A stretch of DNA of 64,000 nt from NCBI RefSeq assembly GCF_900156475.1, contig NZ_FTNR01000002.1, positions 349,030-413,029 on the forward strand. Direction: 5' to 3'. The DNA is from Natronorubrum thiooxidans. GTDB lineage: Archaea; Halobacteriota; Halobacteria; Halobacteriales; Natrialbaceae. Shown here in pieces: positions 17,672 to 27,123 of the stretch. The notes under the pieces were generated by a model. The model was not told the origin of the DNA, did no database searches, and was given only the letters and a program-made list of their open reading frames with translations. The translations under genes were made by a program, and so were the position numbers. Within the stretch, counting starts at the first letter, position 1, and each line of letters begins with the position of its first letter.

Positions 17672-19183
17672 ATGACCGATCGTCTCTCCGGAATGGTCCG
17701 TCCCGATCGCGCCCGAATCCGCGACGCACTCGAGCGCCGACTCGGGATCGATGCCCGCGCGCTGGCGGCGTTTCGAATCATCCTCGGGCTGACGCTGCTG
17801 TTCGACGTCCTTCATCGGTCGCGGCATCTCGTCACGTTCTACACCGACAGCGGAGCCGTTCCGCGGGAGGTGCGTCTCGCCCAAGCCGACGTGAGCGCCC
17901 AGTACTCGATTCACATGCTGTCGGGCGAGCCGTGGGCGCAGGCGCTGCTGTTCGGTCTCGCGGCACTGCTCGCGATCGGCGTGCTCGTTGGCTACCGGAC
18001 GCAACTCGCCGTGTTGCTCTCGTTGGTGTTGCTCGTCTCCGTCCACTTCCGGGCCCCGCTGGTGCTCAACAGCGGTGACAGACTGTTACGCGAGGTGATG
18101 GTGCTGGCGGTGTTCTTACCGCTCGGGACGCGATGGGCCGTCGACGCGATCGGTAGCGATCGCGAGCGCAACCGCCGGGTGGCGACGCCCGCGACGGCGG
18201 CCATCCTTCTCTACGTCGTGAGCTTCTTTGCGAACAACGGCCAGCACAAGCGACTCGGCGACACGTGGCCCGGCGGCGAGGCGTTACAGTACGCCCTTCG
18301 ACAGGACCAGCTAACGATCCTGCTTGGCAATTACCTCGTCGACTACCCGTTGCTCCTCGAGGTCGGCACCTACGGCTGGCTCGCTCTTGTCGTCGGTGCC
18401 CCGCTGTTGCTGGTGCTCTCCGGCTGGCTTCGGGTCCTTTACGTCGGACTCTTCCTGAGTGCCGTCGCTGGACTGGGTCTGAGCATGGCCGTTGGGCTGT
18501 TCCCCGCCGTGTTGACAGCGGTGCTGGTGCTGTTCGTTCCAACTCGTGTCTGGGACCGACTCGAGACCGCCGGCGCGAGTCACTGTCGGCGAGTCGAGGG
18601 CCTCGAGCGCCTTCGAGCGCGGACGAGTGCGCTCGGATCGCAAGTCGGACCGCCTCGCCGTCTCCACTCCACGCTGTCCCCACAGACAAGCGAGCGCAAG
18701 CGACAGCTCTGGTCGGTCGTTCTCGGTTTCGTGTTGCTCGTTGTCGTCGTCTGGAACATCGGGTTGTTGGGCTACGCCGACACGCCCGAGATGGCCGACC
18801 CAATCGATCCCGAGGACAACCAGTGGACGATGTACGCGCCGGATCCGTCGACCACCGCCGGCTGGTACGTGGTCGAAGCGCACCTCGAGTCCGGCGAGCG
18901 GATGGACGTCCTGCGAAACGACGACCTCCGGGACGGGCCGCCGCCGGACGCGTCCGATTCGCTCCCAAGCTTTCGCTGGCGCAAGTACATGAGTTCGCTG
19001 GACGACGACACCCAGCGGGCCGACCGGTTCGGCGCGTCCATGTGCGACCGCGCCGCCGAACAGTTCGACACGCCCGTCGAGCGCATCGAGGTCGTCTACT
19101 ACTCCGACGCGATCGATTTCGATGCCGAGGAGTCGTCGCCGACGGCCACCACGCGAGTCGAAACGGCCTGCAGCGCCGCGTGA
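17672..19183 (+). CDS. HTTM-domain integral membrane protein
   Basis: Product of 503 aa. The first 330 residues contain about eight to ten hydrophobic segments and open with 'ALAAFRIILGLTLLFDVLHRSRHLVTFYTDSGAVP', the start of the HTTM domain shared with vitamin-K-dependent gamma-carboxylase. The last 130 residues form a soluble acidic domain with 'NQWTMYAPDPSTTAGWYVVEA'. The catalytic lysine of true carboxylases cannot be assigned by eye, so enzyme activity is uncertain. A DCC-family thioredoxin-like protein follows 144 bp downstream, a pairing also met in bacteria and other haloarchaea, which suggests redox or thiol work on membrane substrates. Confidence 0.85.
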   Translation: MTDRLSGMVRPDRARIRDALERRLGIDARALAAFRIILGLTLLFDVLHRSRHLVTFYTDSGAVPREVRLAQADVSAQYSIHMLSGEPWAQALLFGLAALLAIGVLVGYRTQLAVLLSLVLLVSVHFRAPLVLNSGDRLLREVMVLAVFLPLGTRWAVDAIGSDRERNRRVATPATAAILLYVVSFFANNGQHKRLGDTWPGGEALQYALRQDQLTILLGNYLVDYPLLLEVGTYGWLALVVGAPLLLVLSGWLRVLYVGLFLSAVAGLGLSMAVGLFPAVLTAVLVLFVPTRVWDRLETAGASHCRRVEGLERLRARTSALGSQVGPPRRLHSTLSPQTSERKRQLWSVVLGFVLLVVVVWNIGLLGYADTPEMADPIDPEDNQWTMYAPDPSTTAGWYVVEAHLESGERMDVLRNDDLRDGPPPDASDSLPSFRWRKYMSSLDDDTQRADRFGASMCDRAAEQFDTPVERIEVVYYSDAIDFDAEESSPTATTRVETACSAA

Positions 19184-19327
19184 GCCGCCTCCAGACGCGT
19201 CCCTGTGTCCCGGAGCGATCGCACGCGGGGTCGCGGTCGCTCCAGAGCGAACTCCAACAGCCCGTCTCGAGTCGAGGTCGACTGAGCGGAACGCTGAACA
19301 CTCGCCGACCCCAAGGAACGGTATCCG

Positions 19328-19744
19328 ATGTCCGTAGACGTGCCGGACGACGGCCCGATTGTCCTCTTCGATGGCGTCTGCAACCTCTGTCACGGGTTCG
19401 TGCAGTTTATTCTCCCCCGCGACACCGAGAAACAGTTTTACTTCGCGTCGCTGCAGTCCGACGTCGCCCAAGAGCTGCTTGCCGCCCACGGCCTCGAGAC
19501 CGAGTCTCTCGAGTCGGTCGTTCTGATCGAGGGCGAGGACGCCTATGTGAAATCGGCCGCCGTAATCCGAATCGCACAGCGATTGGGCGGCGTGTATCGC
19601 CTCCTTGGCCCGTTTCGATTCCTCCCGCGTCGACTGCGAGACTGGCTATACGACCTCGTTGCCGACCACCGCTATCGGGTGTTCGGCACAAAAGACCAGT
19701 GTATGCTCCCGACCGGAGACGTTCGAGATCGGTTCCTCGAGTAG
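19328..19744 (+). CDS. DCC-family thiol-disulfide oxidoreductase-like protein (DUF393)
   Basis: Product of 138 aa. The name-giving DCC motif is present as VLFDGVCNLCHGFVQF (D19, C22, C25 approximately), on a thioredoxin-like fold, followed by 'KSAAVIRIAQRLGGVYRLL' and 'YDLVADHRYRVFG', both typical of the family. The Cys pair fits a disulfide exchange role. It follows the HTTM gene on the same strand and the two probably work together. Confidence 0.9.
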   Translation: MSVDVPDDGPIVLFDGVCNLCHGFVQFILPRDTEKQFYFASLQSDVAQELLAAHGLETESLESVVLIEGEDAYVKSAAVIRIAQRLGGVYRLLGPFRFLPRRLRDWLYDLVADHRYRVFGTKDQCMLPTGDVRDRFLE

Positions 19745-19847
19745 CACCGTCTCGAGCCGACCAGGGTGGACCCGTCGCTTTCGGACGCGATAGTTCAGAA
19801 ATCGTACATCGTGCTCGAGCAGTGTCGATGACTCGAGCGTGTCGAGA

Positions 19848-20138
19848 TTACCGCATCGAATCGCCGCGTTCGGCCGCCGAATCACAGCAGTGGTCGAACG
19901 TCGCCCCACAGTCGCCACAGACAGTGCTTCGGCCGGGGGTCGTTCGCTGGGCGAAGACGGCTCCACACTCGTCACAGATCATATAGAGCCGGTGTTCGGG
20001 CGGAATACCCGCTTCGAACGTCATTCGGACCCAGGCGTCGGGATTGGCTTCGTCGTACAGCGTGACACTCGAGCCGTTCTGTCGCCAGTTGATCGCATCG
20101 TCATCGGGTTCGGCCGCTTCCAGACCTCGCTTGGACAT
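19848..20138 (-). CDS. rubredoxin-like zinc-ribbon protein (DUF7130-like)
   Basis: Product of 96 aa. Two knuckles, 'MICDECGAVF' and 'TVCGDCGATF', are spaced as in a rubredoxin or zinc ribbon, with an extra 'HCC' just after. The N-terminal part holds 'INWRQNGSSVTLYDEANPDAWVRM'. The family name is from memory. The metal could be zinc or iron. It is a single gene, with nurA diverging from it. Confidence 0.7.
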   Translation of the reverse strand: MSKRGLEAAEPDDDAINWRQNGSSVTLYDEANPDAWVRMTFEAGIPPEHRLYMICDECGAVFAQRTTPGRSTVCGDCGATFDHCCDSAAERGDSMR

Positions 20139-20284
20139 CAGGACAAGTGACTCGATGCGACCCGGTCAAATAATTTTTCTGATAGTAATTTACCCGCACT
20201 CGAGTGAATGGCATCGCCTACTGCTGAGTGGCTCACGAAGAGTCCACCGCTGACTTTTTGCGGGTGGGGTGGGAGCCACAGCAC

Positions 20285-21565
20285 ATGACGCTCGATCCGG
20301 TTCATTTCGACGGCATCGCGCAACTCGCCAGACGGATCGATCACGGAGCCGATGAGCGCGACCGCCGTGCCTTCGCGGAGACGGTCTGGGACTCGTTTCT
20401 GGATCCGCTCGTCGACGACAGCGGCCGGACGATCCTCGAGCCGGTCAATACCCAGCGCCGACGGCTCGTCGACTGCGAGGGCGTCGCCCTCCACAAGCGT
20501 CCCTTCGAGACCGAACACGGCCTCGACGCGGGGACAATCAACCCGACGACGTTCAAAAACGGCCTCGTCATCGACATCGCCCAGGCCGCCATGAGCTCGA
20601 CGCCGAGCGACCTCGACCTCCACCGCTCGCGAACCACCGTGATGACCGTCCACTCGAACGACGAGACGATGACGGTCGACGAGACGTGGGGGACGTTCGA
20701 CGAGGGCTACAGCCAGAGCCGCGCCGTGAAGATCCCGCCGCTGCCACGCTTTGCCGAAGGCGTCGTCCACGCGCTGGCGCTCTATCTCGCCGAGAGCAAA
20801 CACGCCTGCGACCACGCTGCCGACGTCGAGGATTTGCTCGTCCTCGATGGCCCGCTGTATCCGCGCGGCCTGCTGCGGTGGGCCGACCAACATCCCGACC
20901 TCGCTGATTTCCTGCTCGAGGACCCGCGGCCGACGACGGTCCTCGAGAACTACGTCCGACTGGTCGAGCGCTTCGTCGACCGGGACGTGCCGCTCGTCGG
21001 CTTCGTCAAGAATCCGGCGACTCGCGTCATTACGCGGACGCTAAAGAACAAGCGCGACGTCGACGTCGCCAGCCCGTGGAGCGACGACTCGGCGCTGTTT
21101 ACCCGCCTGCTCGAGCGCGGCGAGTACGTCCCCGACATCGACGGCGACCGCTGGGAGCGAGAGACGTCGGCGCTGACCTACACCAACTGGTTTCGCTCGC
21201 GTGGCGGCGTCGACCGGCCGCTCTCCGTCGACGGTGACGCCCTCGGCGTCGAGCGCAACCGCTCACTCGAGGAGTACGAGGTGACCTTCTTCGTCGTCTA
21301 CGACCCCCGTGACGACCTCGTCTACCGGATCGAGGCCCCCTACGCGTTCACTCGCGAGCCGGAGACTCGCGAGCGGCTGACGAGACAGGTGTTACAGGAC
21401 GTCGCGATCGCACACGGGCCGCCGACGATCGTCGAGAAGGCCGACGAGCTCGCCCGGATCAGTCGCTCGGAAAAACGCTCGCTTCGAGAAACGCTCGAGA
21501 CACAGTTCGAGACGTCACAGGATCGGACCTACGACGACCATCGCTGGAGCGAGGAACCGTACTAA
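20285..21565 (+). CDS. nurA: NurA 5'-3' nuclease, partner of HerA
   Basis: Product of 426 aa. NurA is an RNase H-like nuclease that resects DNA double-strand-break ends with the HerA translocase. The active-site acidic residue is in 'DLLVLDGPLYPRGLL' near residue 185, and 'DVPLVGFVKNPATRVITR' and the late 'LQDVAIAHGPPTIVEKADELARI' are the conserved C-terminal strands of the NurA domain. The start ATG 20285 is preferred to GTG 20228, whose extra residues look unpatterned. herA lies 1.4 kb downstream on the same strand. mre11 and rad50 are not in the window. Confidence 0.87.
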   Translation: MTLDPVHFDGIAQLARRIDHGADERDRRAFAETVWDSFLDPLVDDSGRTILEPVNTQRRRLVDCEGVALHKRPFETEHGLDAGTINPTTFKNGLVIDIAQAAMSSTPSDLDLHRSRTTVMTVHSNDETMTVDETWGTFDEGYSQSRAVKIPPLPRFAEGVVHALALYLAESKHACDHAADVEDLLVLDGPLYPRGLLRWADQHPDLADFLLEDPRPTTVLENYVRLVERFVDRDVPLVGFVKNPATRVITRTLKNKRDVDVASPWSDDSALFTRLLERGEYVPDIDGDRWERETSALTYTNWFRSRGGVDRPLSVDGDALGVERNRSLEEYEVTFFVVYDPRDDLVYRIEAPYAFTREPETRERLTRQVLQDVAIAHGPPTIVEKADELARISRSEKRSLRETLETQFETSQDRTYDDHRWSEEPY

Positions 21566-21897
21566 GGCTCGACCTCTTTCTCGACCTCGAGATCGACGTC
21601 CTCGGGGTCGACACCGATCCGGGCGAACTGCGTCCGGACGTGTTCTTTGGCACTCTCGAGTGCCTGTTGTCGGGTATCGAACCCACGCGGCATCGGCGAT
21701 TCAAACGCGAGGTGGATCTCCCGGTCGTCGATAAGTTGTACCGAACCGCCGCTGTCGACCTCGTAGAACTCGTCACAGACCCACACGTACGCGGCGTCTT
21801 CGTCGGGTGCACCACGGAACGAGGGCGCTCGCTCGCCCCGTTCGTACAGCGTGCCAGTCAGTTCGGTGCCGCCGGCACGACCGCGTACCAGTATCAT
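21562..21897 (-). CDS. DUF7113-like haloarchaeal protein
   Basis: Product of 111 aa, beginning MILVRGRAGGTELTGTLYE and containing 'DEDAAYVWVCDEFYEVDSGG' and a helical tail. I recall this as DUF7113, found only in haloarchaea. No catalytic motif is seen. It lies on the opposite strand between nurA and herA and overlaps the end of nurA by 4 bp, which suggests a long-standing arrangement and possibly a role linked to repair. The start at 21897 is preferred over one nine codons upstream. Confidence 0.7.
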   Translation of the reverse strand: MILVRGRAGGTELTGTLYERGERAPSFRGAPDEDAAYVWVCDEFYEVDSGGSVQLIDDREIHLAFESPMPRGFDTRQQALESAKEHVRTQFARIGVDPEDVDLEVEKEVEP

Positions 21898-22181
21898 ACG
21901 CTTGTCTAGGATTCGTGGCTGCAAAAAGACAGTGCTACACGGCCGTCTGTTGGACTGTTCGAAACGAACTGGCTGATGACGAGATATGTCTACACTAGTA
22001 CTAGTTTAAAAAACGGACTGAGAACATTCTATTATTAATAGAAGGTTTTGAATTATTCCTGTCACACCGGTTTCTCGGACGCCTGAGCATGTTCTCGAGA
22101 TTTTACTCGATCTCCTTGTTGTGTCCGACCCAAATCGTTTTGGAAACGTGCTTATTCCAACTGCAACACTGAGTACGAGCA

Positions 22182-22814
22182 ATGAGTTCGGACGCCCATC
22201 CAAGCGGTGCCAGCAAACGGGATTCACTCGAGAATATCCCGGCCGAGTGTTATGACGTCTTCCGCCACCCACGGCGGATTCGTCTCCTGAAGATTCTCAG
22301 CGCCACTCAAACCCGACTGTCGCTGACAGAGCTGACGACAGCACTCGTCGAAAGCGAAGGAATCGACGGCTCGAACGAGCAGACACGAGACGACGTCCGG
22401 ATCAGCCTCATGCACACCCATCTCCCTCGACTGGCCGACAACGACATCATCGAGTGGGACACTGAGACTGGCGTCGCGCTCGCCAGCGAGCACCCACTCC
22501 CGCCCGCTGATCTCGCCTCACTGCTCGAGTTGTGTGAGCGGAAGAACTGTGACAGACTGCTCGAGGTGCTCGTTCATCCCGTCCGAATCGGTGTGTTTTC
22601 GATGGTCAGCGACAGTGATCAGCCGCTGTCTGTCAAAACACTCGCATCGAAACTCGCTGCCCGTAACGTCGGCTCGCTGTCCGACTCCAAACGCGCGATG
22701 GTTTTACTACATCACACCCATCTCCCCATGCTGGCAGACGTCGGCGTCCTCGAGTTCGATCACGAGTCTGGCGTGGTCATGGGAGACGAACAGGCGATGT
22801 CGATCGTTCAGTAG
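22182..22814 (+). CDS. tandem DUF7344 winged-helix regulator
   Basis: Product of 210 aa with two winged-helix domains at about 23-100 and 112-205. Each has the pattern 'FRHPRRIRLLKIL' or 'VHPVRIGVFSMV', then 'LMHTHLPRLADNDIIEWD' or 'LLHHTHLPMLADVGVLEFD'. The halves are clearly duplicated from one another and related to the single-domain protein at 11.7 kb. A 284-bp AT-rich region precedes it. It is the gene directly before herA on the same strand (181 bp gap), so it may control herA or be an independent regulator. Confidence 0.78.
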   Translation: MSSDAHPSGASKRDSLENIPAECYDVFRHPRRIRLLKILSATQTRLSLTELTTALVESEGIDGSNEQTRDDVRISLMHTHLPRLADNDIIEWDTETGVALASEHPLPPADLASLLELCERKNCDRLLEVLVHPVRIGVFSMVSDSDQPLSVKTLASKLAARNVGSLSDSKRAMVLLHHTHLPMLADVGVLEFDHESGVVMGDEQAMSIVQ

Positions 22815-22995
22815 CCGGGACGCGGTCCAGCGCCGATCGACCGCCAAGCTGTCGACGTGGCGACGAACTCTCTTGTCACTGTTTTTTGGCGAGCGTGATC
22901 GCTTCCCCAGTGTCATCTTCGACGGCCGCAGGCTAAATCTGACTCGAGGCGAGCGGAGGGAAACGCGTTTGTGGGCCCGCCCGGATGGAACTGAT

Positions 22996-24852
22996 ATGAC
23001 CGATCTGGGTGATTTTGGCGATTTCGACGCGGGTTCGGACGGCGATTCCGACGCGACAGACGCCGTCGCTGCCGACGTGGGCGATACGGCATCGGCTGCG
23101 TCGAGTGCCAACGACTCGACAGGGACGACCGAGGACTCGAGCACGGCGTTCGAATCCACACCTGTCGAACCTCGCGGCGAGGACGTCGGGATCGGCACGC
23201 TCTGTGTCTCCCAGGGACTGCGTATCGCCGAGGACGAAGACGACACCTCCCTGCGCGCGTACATCACGCAGGGCAACCGCTCGTCGATCCGTATCGGGAG
23301 CTACCTGCTCGCACCATACCCCGACGGCGAGACGCTGTTCTGTCGGATCACCGGTCTCGAGTACGCCCAGCAGTATCACGCGGACGACGCGACGGAGATC
23401 CACGCCCGCCGTGCCATGCGAACCGACGAGGTCGACGAAGCCGACTACAAGTTCGTCGCGAGCCTCGAGCCGGTGGCCGTCCTCTACGACGATGACGGTG
23501 AGTTGAAACGGCGGATGACCGACCGCGTCCCGAAACCCCAGACGGTGATCCGGACAGCCGACGACATCGAGGCGATCAAAACTGGGCTGAAGATGCCCGA
23601 AGACGGCGTCTTCCTCGGCCATCTCTCCGTCGGTGGCGAGAAAGTTCGGACGGCGGCGTCCCCGCCGACGATCGATTACCGGCTGAAAGACAACTACGCG
23701 TCCGGCGATCCGCTCGTCTTCCGCCATACGCTAATCGCAGGCGGCACTGGCTCCGGAAAAACCCACGGTGCAAAGAACATCCTTCGGCAGTACCTCGCTG
23801 ACGAGCGGACGTATCCGATGGCCGATGGCCGTGAGGTCGGCACCGCCGTCGTCCAGTTCGACCCACAGGACGAGTACGCCCAGATGCACGACGACAACCC
23901 CGACCTCGATTCGGAGTTCGCCCGGCGACTCGAGCGCGAGGGCATCGCCTACGGTGGCCACGAGGATACGACGGCGTTCGTTCCGAAAGTGGGCTCGGCC
24001 ACCTATTCGGCGGGCCATCACCGCGCGAAACAGGTCGAGTTCACGATTCCGTTTTCGATGGTCTATGAAAACCCGTGGCTGGTCGCGGGCAGCGGGCTGA
24101 ACGACAACCAGTACGGCGCGCTCGTGAGCGTCCTGCTGCCGCGATTCCGCAAGCAGTACGGCAACGGCGGAACGTACGAGGAGTTTACGACGTTCCTCGA
24201 CGACCCCGCGCTACGCGAGGAACTCGACGAGTCGGGCCGGGTCCACGAGGCGACGTTCGACGCCGTCCGCCGGCGGGTGCTCGGCTTCGGCCACGTCTTC
24301 GACCAGGACGCCCGGCCGATTACGGAACTGGTCCACGACTTCGTCCGCCCCGGCGGGCTGACCGTCGTCCCAACGTACCACATCAACGACACGCGGGCGA
24401 CGGAGGCGATCGTCCTCGCGGTCTCCTCGCTGTTGATCGATCAGAAACTCTCGAACGATCCGATCTACGACCGAATCAAGGAGACGCCACTCGTCCTCGG
24501 GATGGACGAGGCACACAACTTCCTGACCGACGCCGACAGCGTGCAAGCGGGCAAGGTCATCCGGAAGTTCACCGAGGCAGCCAAACAGGGCCGCAAAGAA
24601 CGGCTCGGGCTCTTTCTTATCACGCAGGACCCACAGGATATCCACGATGCCGTCTTCAAGCAGATCAACACCACCATCGTCCTCAACTTAGGCGACGAGG
24701 ACGCCATCAAGAGCGTCAACATCCCCAGCAACTTGGAGTCGAAAGTCCCCTACATGGAGAAAGGCCAGATGGTCGTCTACTCGCCCGACAACTCCGAACC
24801 CGTCGAGTTGATCGGCCTCCCGAAGTGTCTGACCCGTCACGGACGAGACTGA
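22996..24852 (+). CDS. herA: HerA-type DNA translocase ATPase
   Basis: Product of 618 aa. HerA is a hexameric FtsK-like ATPase that drives NurA along DNA during end resection. An acidic low-complexity N-terminus (1-60) precedes a HAS-barrel (about 62-165). Walker A GGTGSGKTH is at 249-257, Walker B is in 'TPLVLGMDEAHNF', and 'GLFLITQDPQDI' and 'NTTIVLNLGDEDAI' are the sensor regions. The start ATG 22996 is chosen because an open frame continues far upstream only as an out-of-frame shadow of the preceding regulator gene. The C-terminal 'VYSPDNSEPVELIGLPKCLTRHGRD' closes the domain normally. Confidence 0.9.
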   Translation: MTDLGDFGDFDAGSDGDSDATDAVAADVGDTASAASSANDSTGTTEDSSTAFESTPVEPRGEDVGIGTLCVSQGLRIAEDEDDTSLRAYITQGNRSSIRIGSYLLAPYPDGETLFCRITGLEYAQQYHADDATEIHARRAMRTDEVDEADYKFVASLEPVAVLYDDDGELKRRMTDRVPKPQTVIRTADDIEAIKTGLKMPEDGVFLGHLSVGGEKVRTAASPPTIDYRLKDNYASGDPLVFRHTLIAGGTGSGKTHGAKNILRQYLADERTYPMADGREVGTAVVQFDPQDEYAQMHDDNPDLDSEFARRLEREGIAYGGHEDTTAFVPKVGSATYSAGHHRAKQVEFTIPFSMVYENPWLVAGSGLNDNQYGALVSVLLPRFRKQYGNGGTYEEFTTFLDDPALREELDESGRVHEATFDAVRRRVLGFGHVFDQDARPITELVHDFVRPGGLTVVPTYHINDTRATEAIVLAVSSLLIDQKLSNDPIYDRIKETPLVLGMDEAHNFLTDADSVQAGKVIRKFTEAAKQGRKERLGLFLITQDPQDIHDAVFKQINTTIVLNLGDEDAIKSVNIPSNLESKVPYMEKGQMVVYSPDNSEPVELIGLPKCLTRHGRD

Positions 24853-24870
24853 GACTGCGTCCCAGGCGCG

Positions 24871-25488
24871 CTACGCCGACTCGAGCAAGACGTCCTCGAA
24901 AACGTCGCTGACTGCATCGGCGATCTGCCCGTGGTGGCCGATAAAGAAGTGGTCGCCCGACAGTTCCGTGACCGTGTCGCCGCGTTCGCGGGCGCGCTCG
25001 ACGAGTCGTTCCCAGTCGACGGTCGAATCCCGCTCGCCGTACAATATGTGGGTCGGACACGTAAGGGCCTCGAGCGCTGCGAGCGCGTCGAGGTCGTCGG
25101 CAAGCTGGGCCGTCGGCGCGAGCGCGGAGACAGCGGCAACCTCGCGGTCGCGTCCGCTGGCCGCGGCGAGCAACGCCTGGGTCGCACCGAAGCTGTAGCC
25201 GAAGACACCGATCGGGAGGCCGTCGTACTGCTCGTCGGCCCAGCGGATGGCGTTGCGGACGTCTTCGCGCTCGCCGTAGCCGTTGTCCCACGACCCGTAG
25301 TCGATTCGAAGACAGGCGATTCCAACATCCTGGAGCGCCTCGCTCACCGCGACGAGGCGCGGATCGGATCGACTCCCGCCGTGTTGGGGATGGGGCGGAC
25401 AGGCGACGACGATCGCATCTGGGTCGTCGGCTGGCTCCTCGAGCGTTCCACGAACGTCACGACCGCCGGGAATGAGGACGTCGCTCAT
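24871..25488 (-). CDS. alpha/beta hydrolase, dienelactone-hydrolase-like
   Basis: Product of 205 aa. The nucleophile elbow GYSFGA is near residue 97, the oxyanion strand is 'IVVACPPHPQHGG', the acid is in 'HILYGERDSTVDW' and the catalytic His in 'LSGDHFFIGHHGQ'. All three triad members are present. The substrate is unknown. It converges with herA after 18 bp and is monocistronic. Confidence 0.85.
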   Translation of the reverse strand: MSDVLIPGGRDVRGTLEEPADDPDAIVVACPPHPQHGGSRSDPRLVAVSEALQDVGIACLRIDYGSWDNGYGEREDVRNAIRWADEQYDGLPIGVFGYSFGATQALLAAASGRDREVAAVSALAPTAQLADDLDALAALEALTCPTHILYGERDSTVDWERLVERARERGDTVTELSGDHFFIGHHGQIADAVSDVFEDVLLESA

Positions 25489-25608
25489 GAGTCAGCCGTC
25501 GCGACGCTAGATAATTAAATCGGCGAGAAACACCCGCTAACGAGTCGATTTCTTCGAGGACTGTCGCTGATGTGATGTTTTTAAGGGTGACGAGCGATAG
25601 GTAGGCAT

Positions 25609-26436
25609 ATGGGCATCCTCTCTCGGACCTCCTACGTCATCCGGTCGAAGATCAACTCGGTGCTCAACCGGGCCGAGGATCCGACGCAGACGCTCGATTA
25701 CTCCTACGAGCAGATGCGCGACCAGCTTCAGCAGGTCAAACGCGGTATCGCCGACCTCACCACACAGAAAAAACGCCTCGAGATGCAGAAACGACGCCTC
25801 GAGGAGAACGTCGACAAACACAACGACCAGGCCCGCACTGCCGTCCAGCAGGGCCGTGAAGACCTGGCACGTCGCGCACTCGAAAAGAAAAAAACGAAGA
25901 TGAACCAGATCGAAGATCTGGAGCGACAGGTCTCACAACTCCAGAGCCAGCAGGATAGTCTGATCGAGCAGAAAGACGAACTGCAGACCCGTATCGAGGA
26001 GTTCCGGACAAAAAAGGAGACGATGAAAGCCCGCCACGAAGCAGCCAAGGCGAGTTCGACCGTCTCGGAAGCGATGACGTCCACGGGCGAGGAGTTCGAG
26101 GACGTCGGACGCGCCATCGAACGGGCCGAAGAACAGACCGAGGACATGGAGGCACGCGCCGCCGCGCTCGACGAACTCCACGAAACCGGGGCGTTCGACG
26201 ACGTGCTGTCCGACAAGGACAGTATCGACCGCGAACTCGAGTCGCTCTCGACCGACAGCGGCGTCGACGCGGAACTCGAGACACTCAAATCCGAGATGGG
26301 CGAGGAGGAACCACAAGCGACAGCAGACGCCGAGAGCGAACTCGACGAGGACAAACTCGAGGACCTCGACGCCGACGTCGACGATAGCGAGGTCGAGGCG
26401 GAGCTTGCGGATTTACAGGACGAAGAGAACACCTGA
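25609..26436 (+). CDS. PspA/IM30 (Vipp1-like, ESCRT-III-related) membrane-maintenance protein
   Basis: Product of 275 aa. It begins MGILSRTSYVIRSKINSVLNRAEDP and continues as long coiled coils over about 30-190 ('MRDQLQQVKRGIADLTTQKKRLE'), the normal PspA layout. These proteins coat stressed membranes. The last 80 residues form a very acidic tail (ELDEDKLEDLDADVDD) that is longer than in bacterial PspA and typical of halophile forms. A TATA-like TTTTTAAG precedes the start by about 25 bp. Confidence 0.9.
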   Translation: MGILSRTSYVIRSKINSVLNRAEDPTQTLDYSYEQMRDQLQQVKRGIADLTTQKKRLEMQKRRLEENVDKHNDQARTAVQQGREDLARRALEKKKTKMNQIEDLERQVSQLQSQQDSLIEQKDELQTRIEEFRTKKETMKARHEAAKASSTVSEAMTSTGEEFEDVGRAIERAEEQTEDMEARAAALDELHETGAFDDVLSDKDSIDRELESLSTDSGVDAELETLKSEMGEEEPQATADAESELDEDKLEDLDADVDDSEVEAELADLQDEENT

Positions 26437-26705
26437 TCGTCCGCCATCGGTGTGAGTTACAGCTGAGCACGGCGAGGACCGCGGAATCTTCGGGACTGCT
26501 TGAGCACGAGATCAGCGATTCTCGAACGACGTGTCCTCGAGGCGATTCACTATCGGAGAGCATCGATTATCCGGCCGGTCGATGTATCACTGGCTGGCAT
26601 CTCCCAGGACAGTCGCGTCGGGCGTCCCCGTCTCGTGCATTATTTCCCATTATCCACAATGAATAGAAAAGCAACGACTACTAGGGTTGACGTGTAAGTA
26701 CAGCT

Positions 26706-27053
26706 ATGGCCACTGAATCACAGTTTGATGATATCTCTCTGACAGAGCAGGTCATCTTGCTGGCTGTCGCTGCACAACACCGCGATGAGGAGACACCAGT
26801 CCAGACACACGACCTCCGACACATCTGCCAGTCCCAACTCGAGGGCGTCGATACGGAAGTCGTCGGCACGATCACGGAAGCGGACGTCATGCGATCGCTG
26901 TACAGCCTCGAGGACGCCGGGTTCGTCGAGGAAATCAAGACGAACCAGACATCACCAACCGGAAAGGGGCGGCCGGCCTACACGCTCGCTCTCGCGCTTG
27001 ATGACGTCTACGAAGGCGTCAACGACGATCTTCTCGAAGACGACCTCAGCTGA
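26706..27053 (+). CDS. winged-helix protein resembling the Orc1/Cdc6 C-terminal domain
   Basis: Product of 115 aa. The whole protein is one helix-turn-helix unit: 'LTEQVILLAVAAQHRDEETPVQTHDL', then 'ITEADVMRSLYSLEDAGFVEEI' (recognition helix) and a wing 'GKGRPAYTL'. The opening 'xLLAxAxxxxxxETPVxTxDL' strongly recalls the C-terminal winged helix of archaeal Orc1/Cdc6, but the AAA+ part is absent. A DNA-binding regulator is the safe reading. A TATA-like region precedes ATG 26706. It lies 269 bp after pspA; the gap holds nothing I can identify. Confidence 0.65.
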   Translation: MATESQFDDISLTEQVILLAVAAQHRDEETPVQTHDLRHICQSQLEGVDTEVVGTITEADVMRSLYSLEDAGFVEEIKTNQTSPTGKGRPAYTLALALDDVYEGVNDDLLEDDLS

Positions 27054-27123
27054 CCAGCGGGTCGGTATCACAGTCGACGACCGGAGCGACACAGACCGGT
27101 CGTTTGAACAGTGGAGCGCCCCC

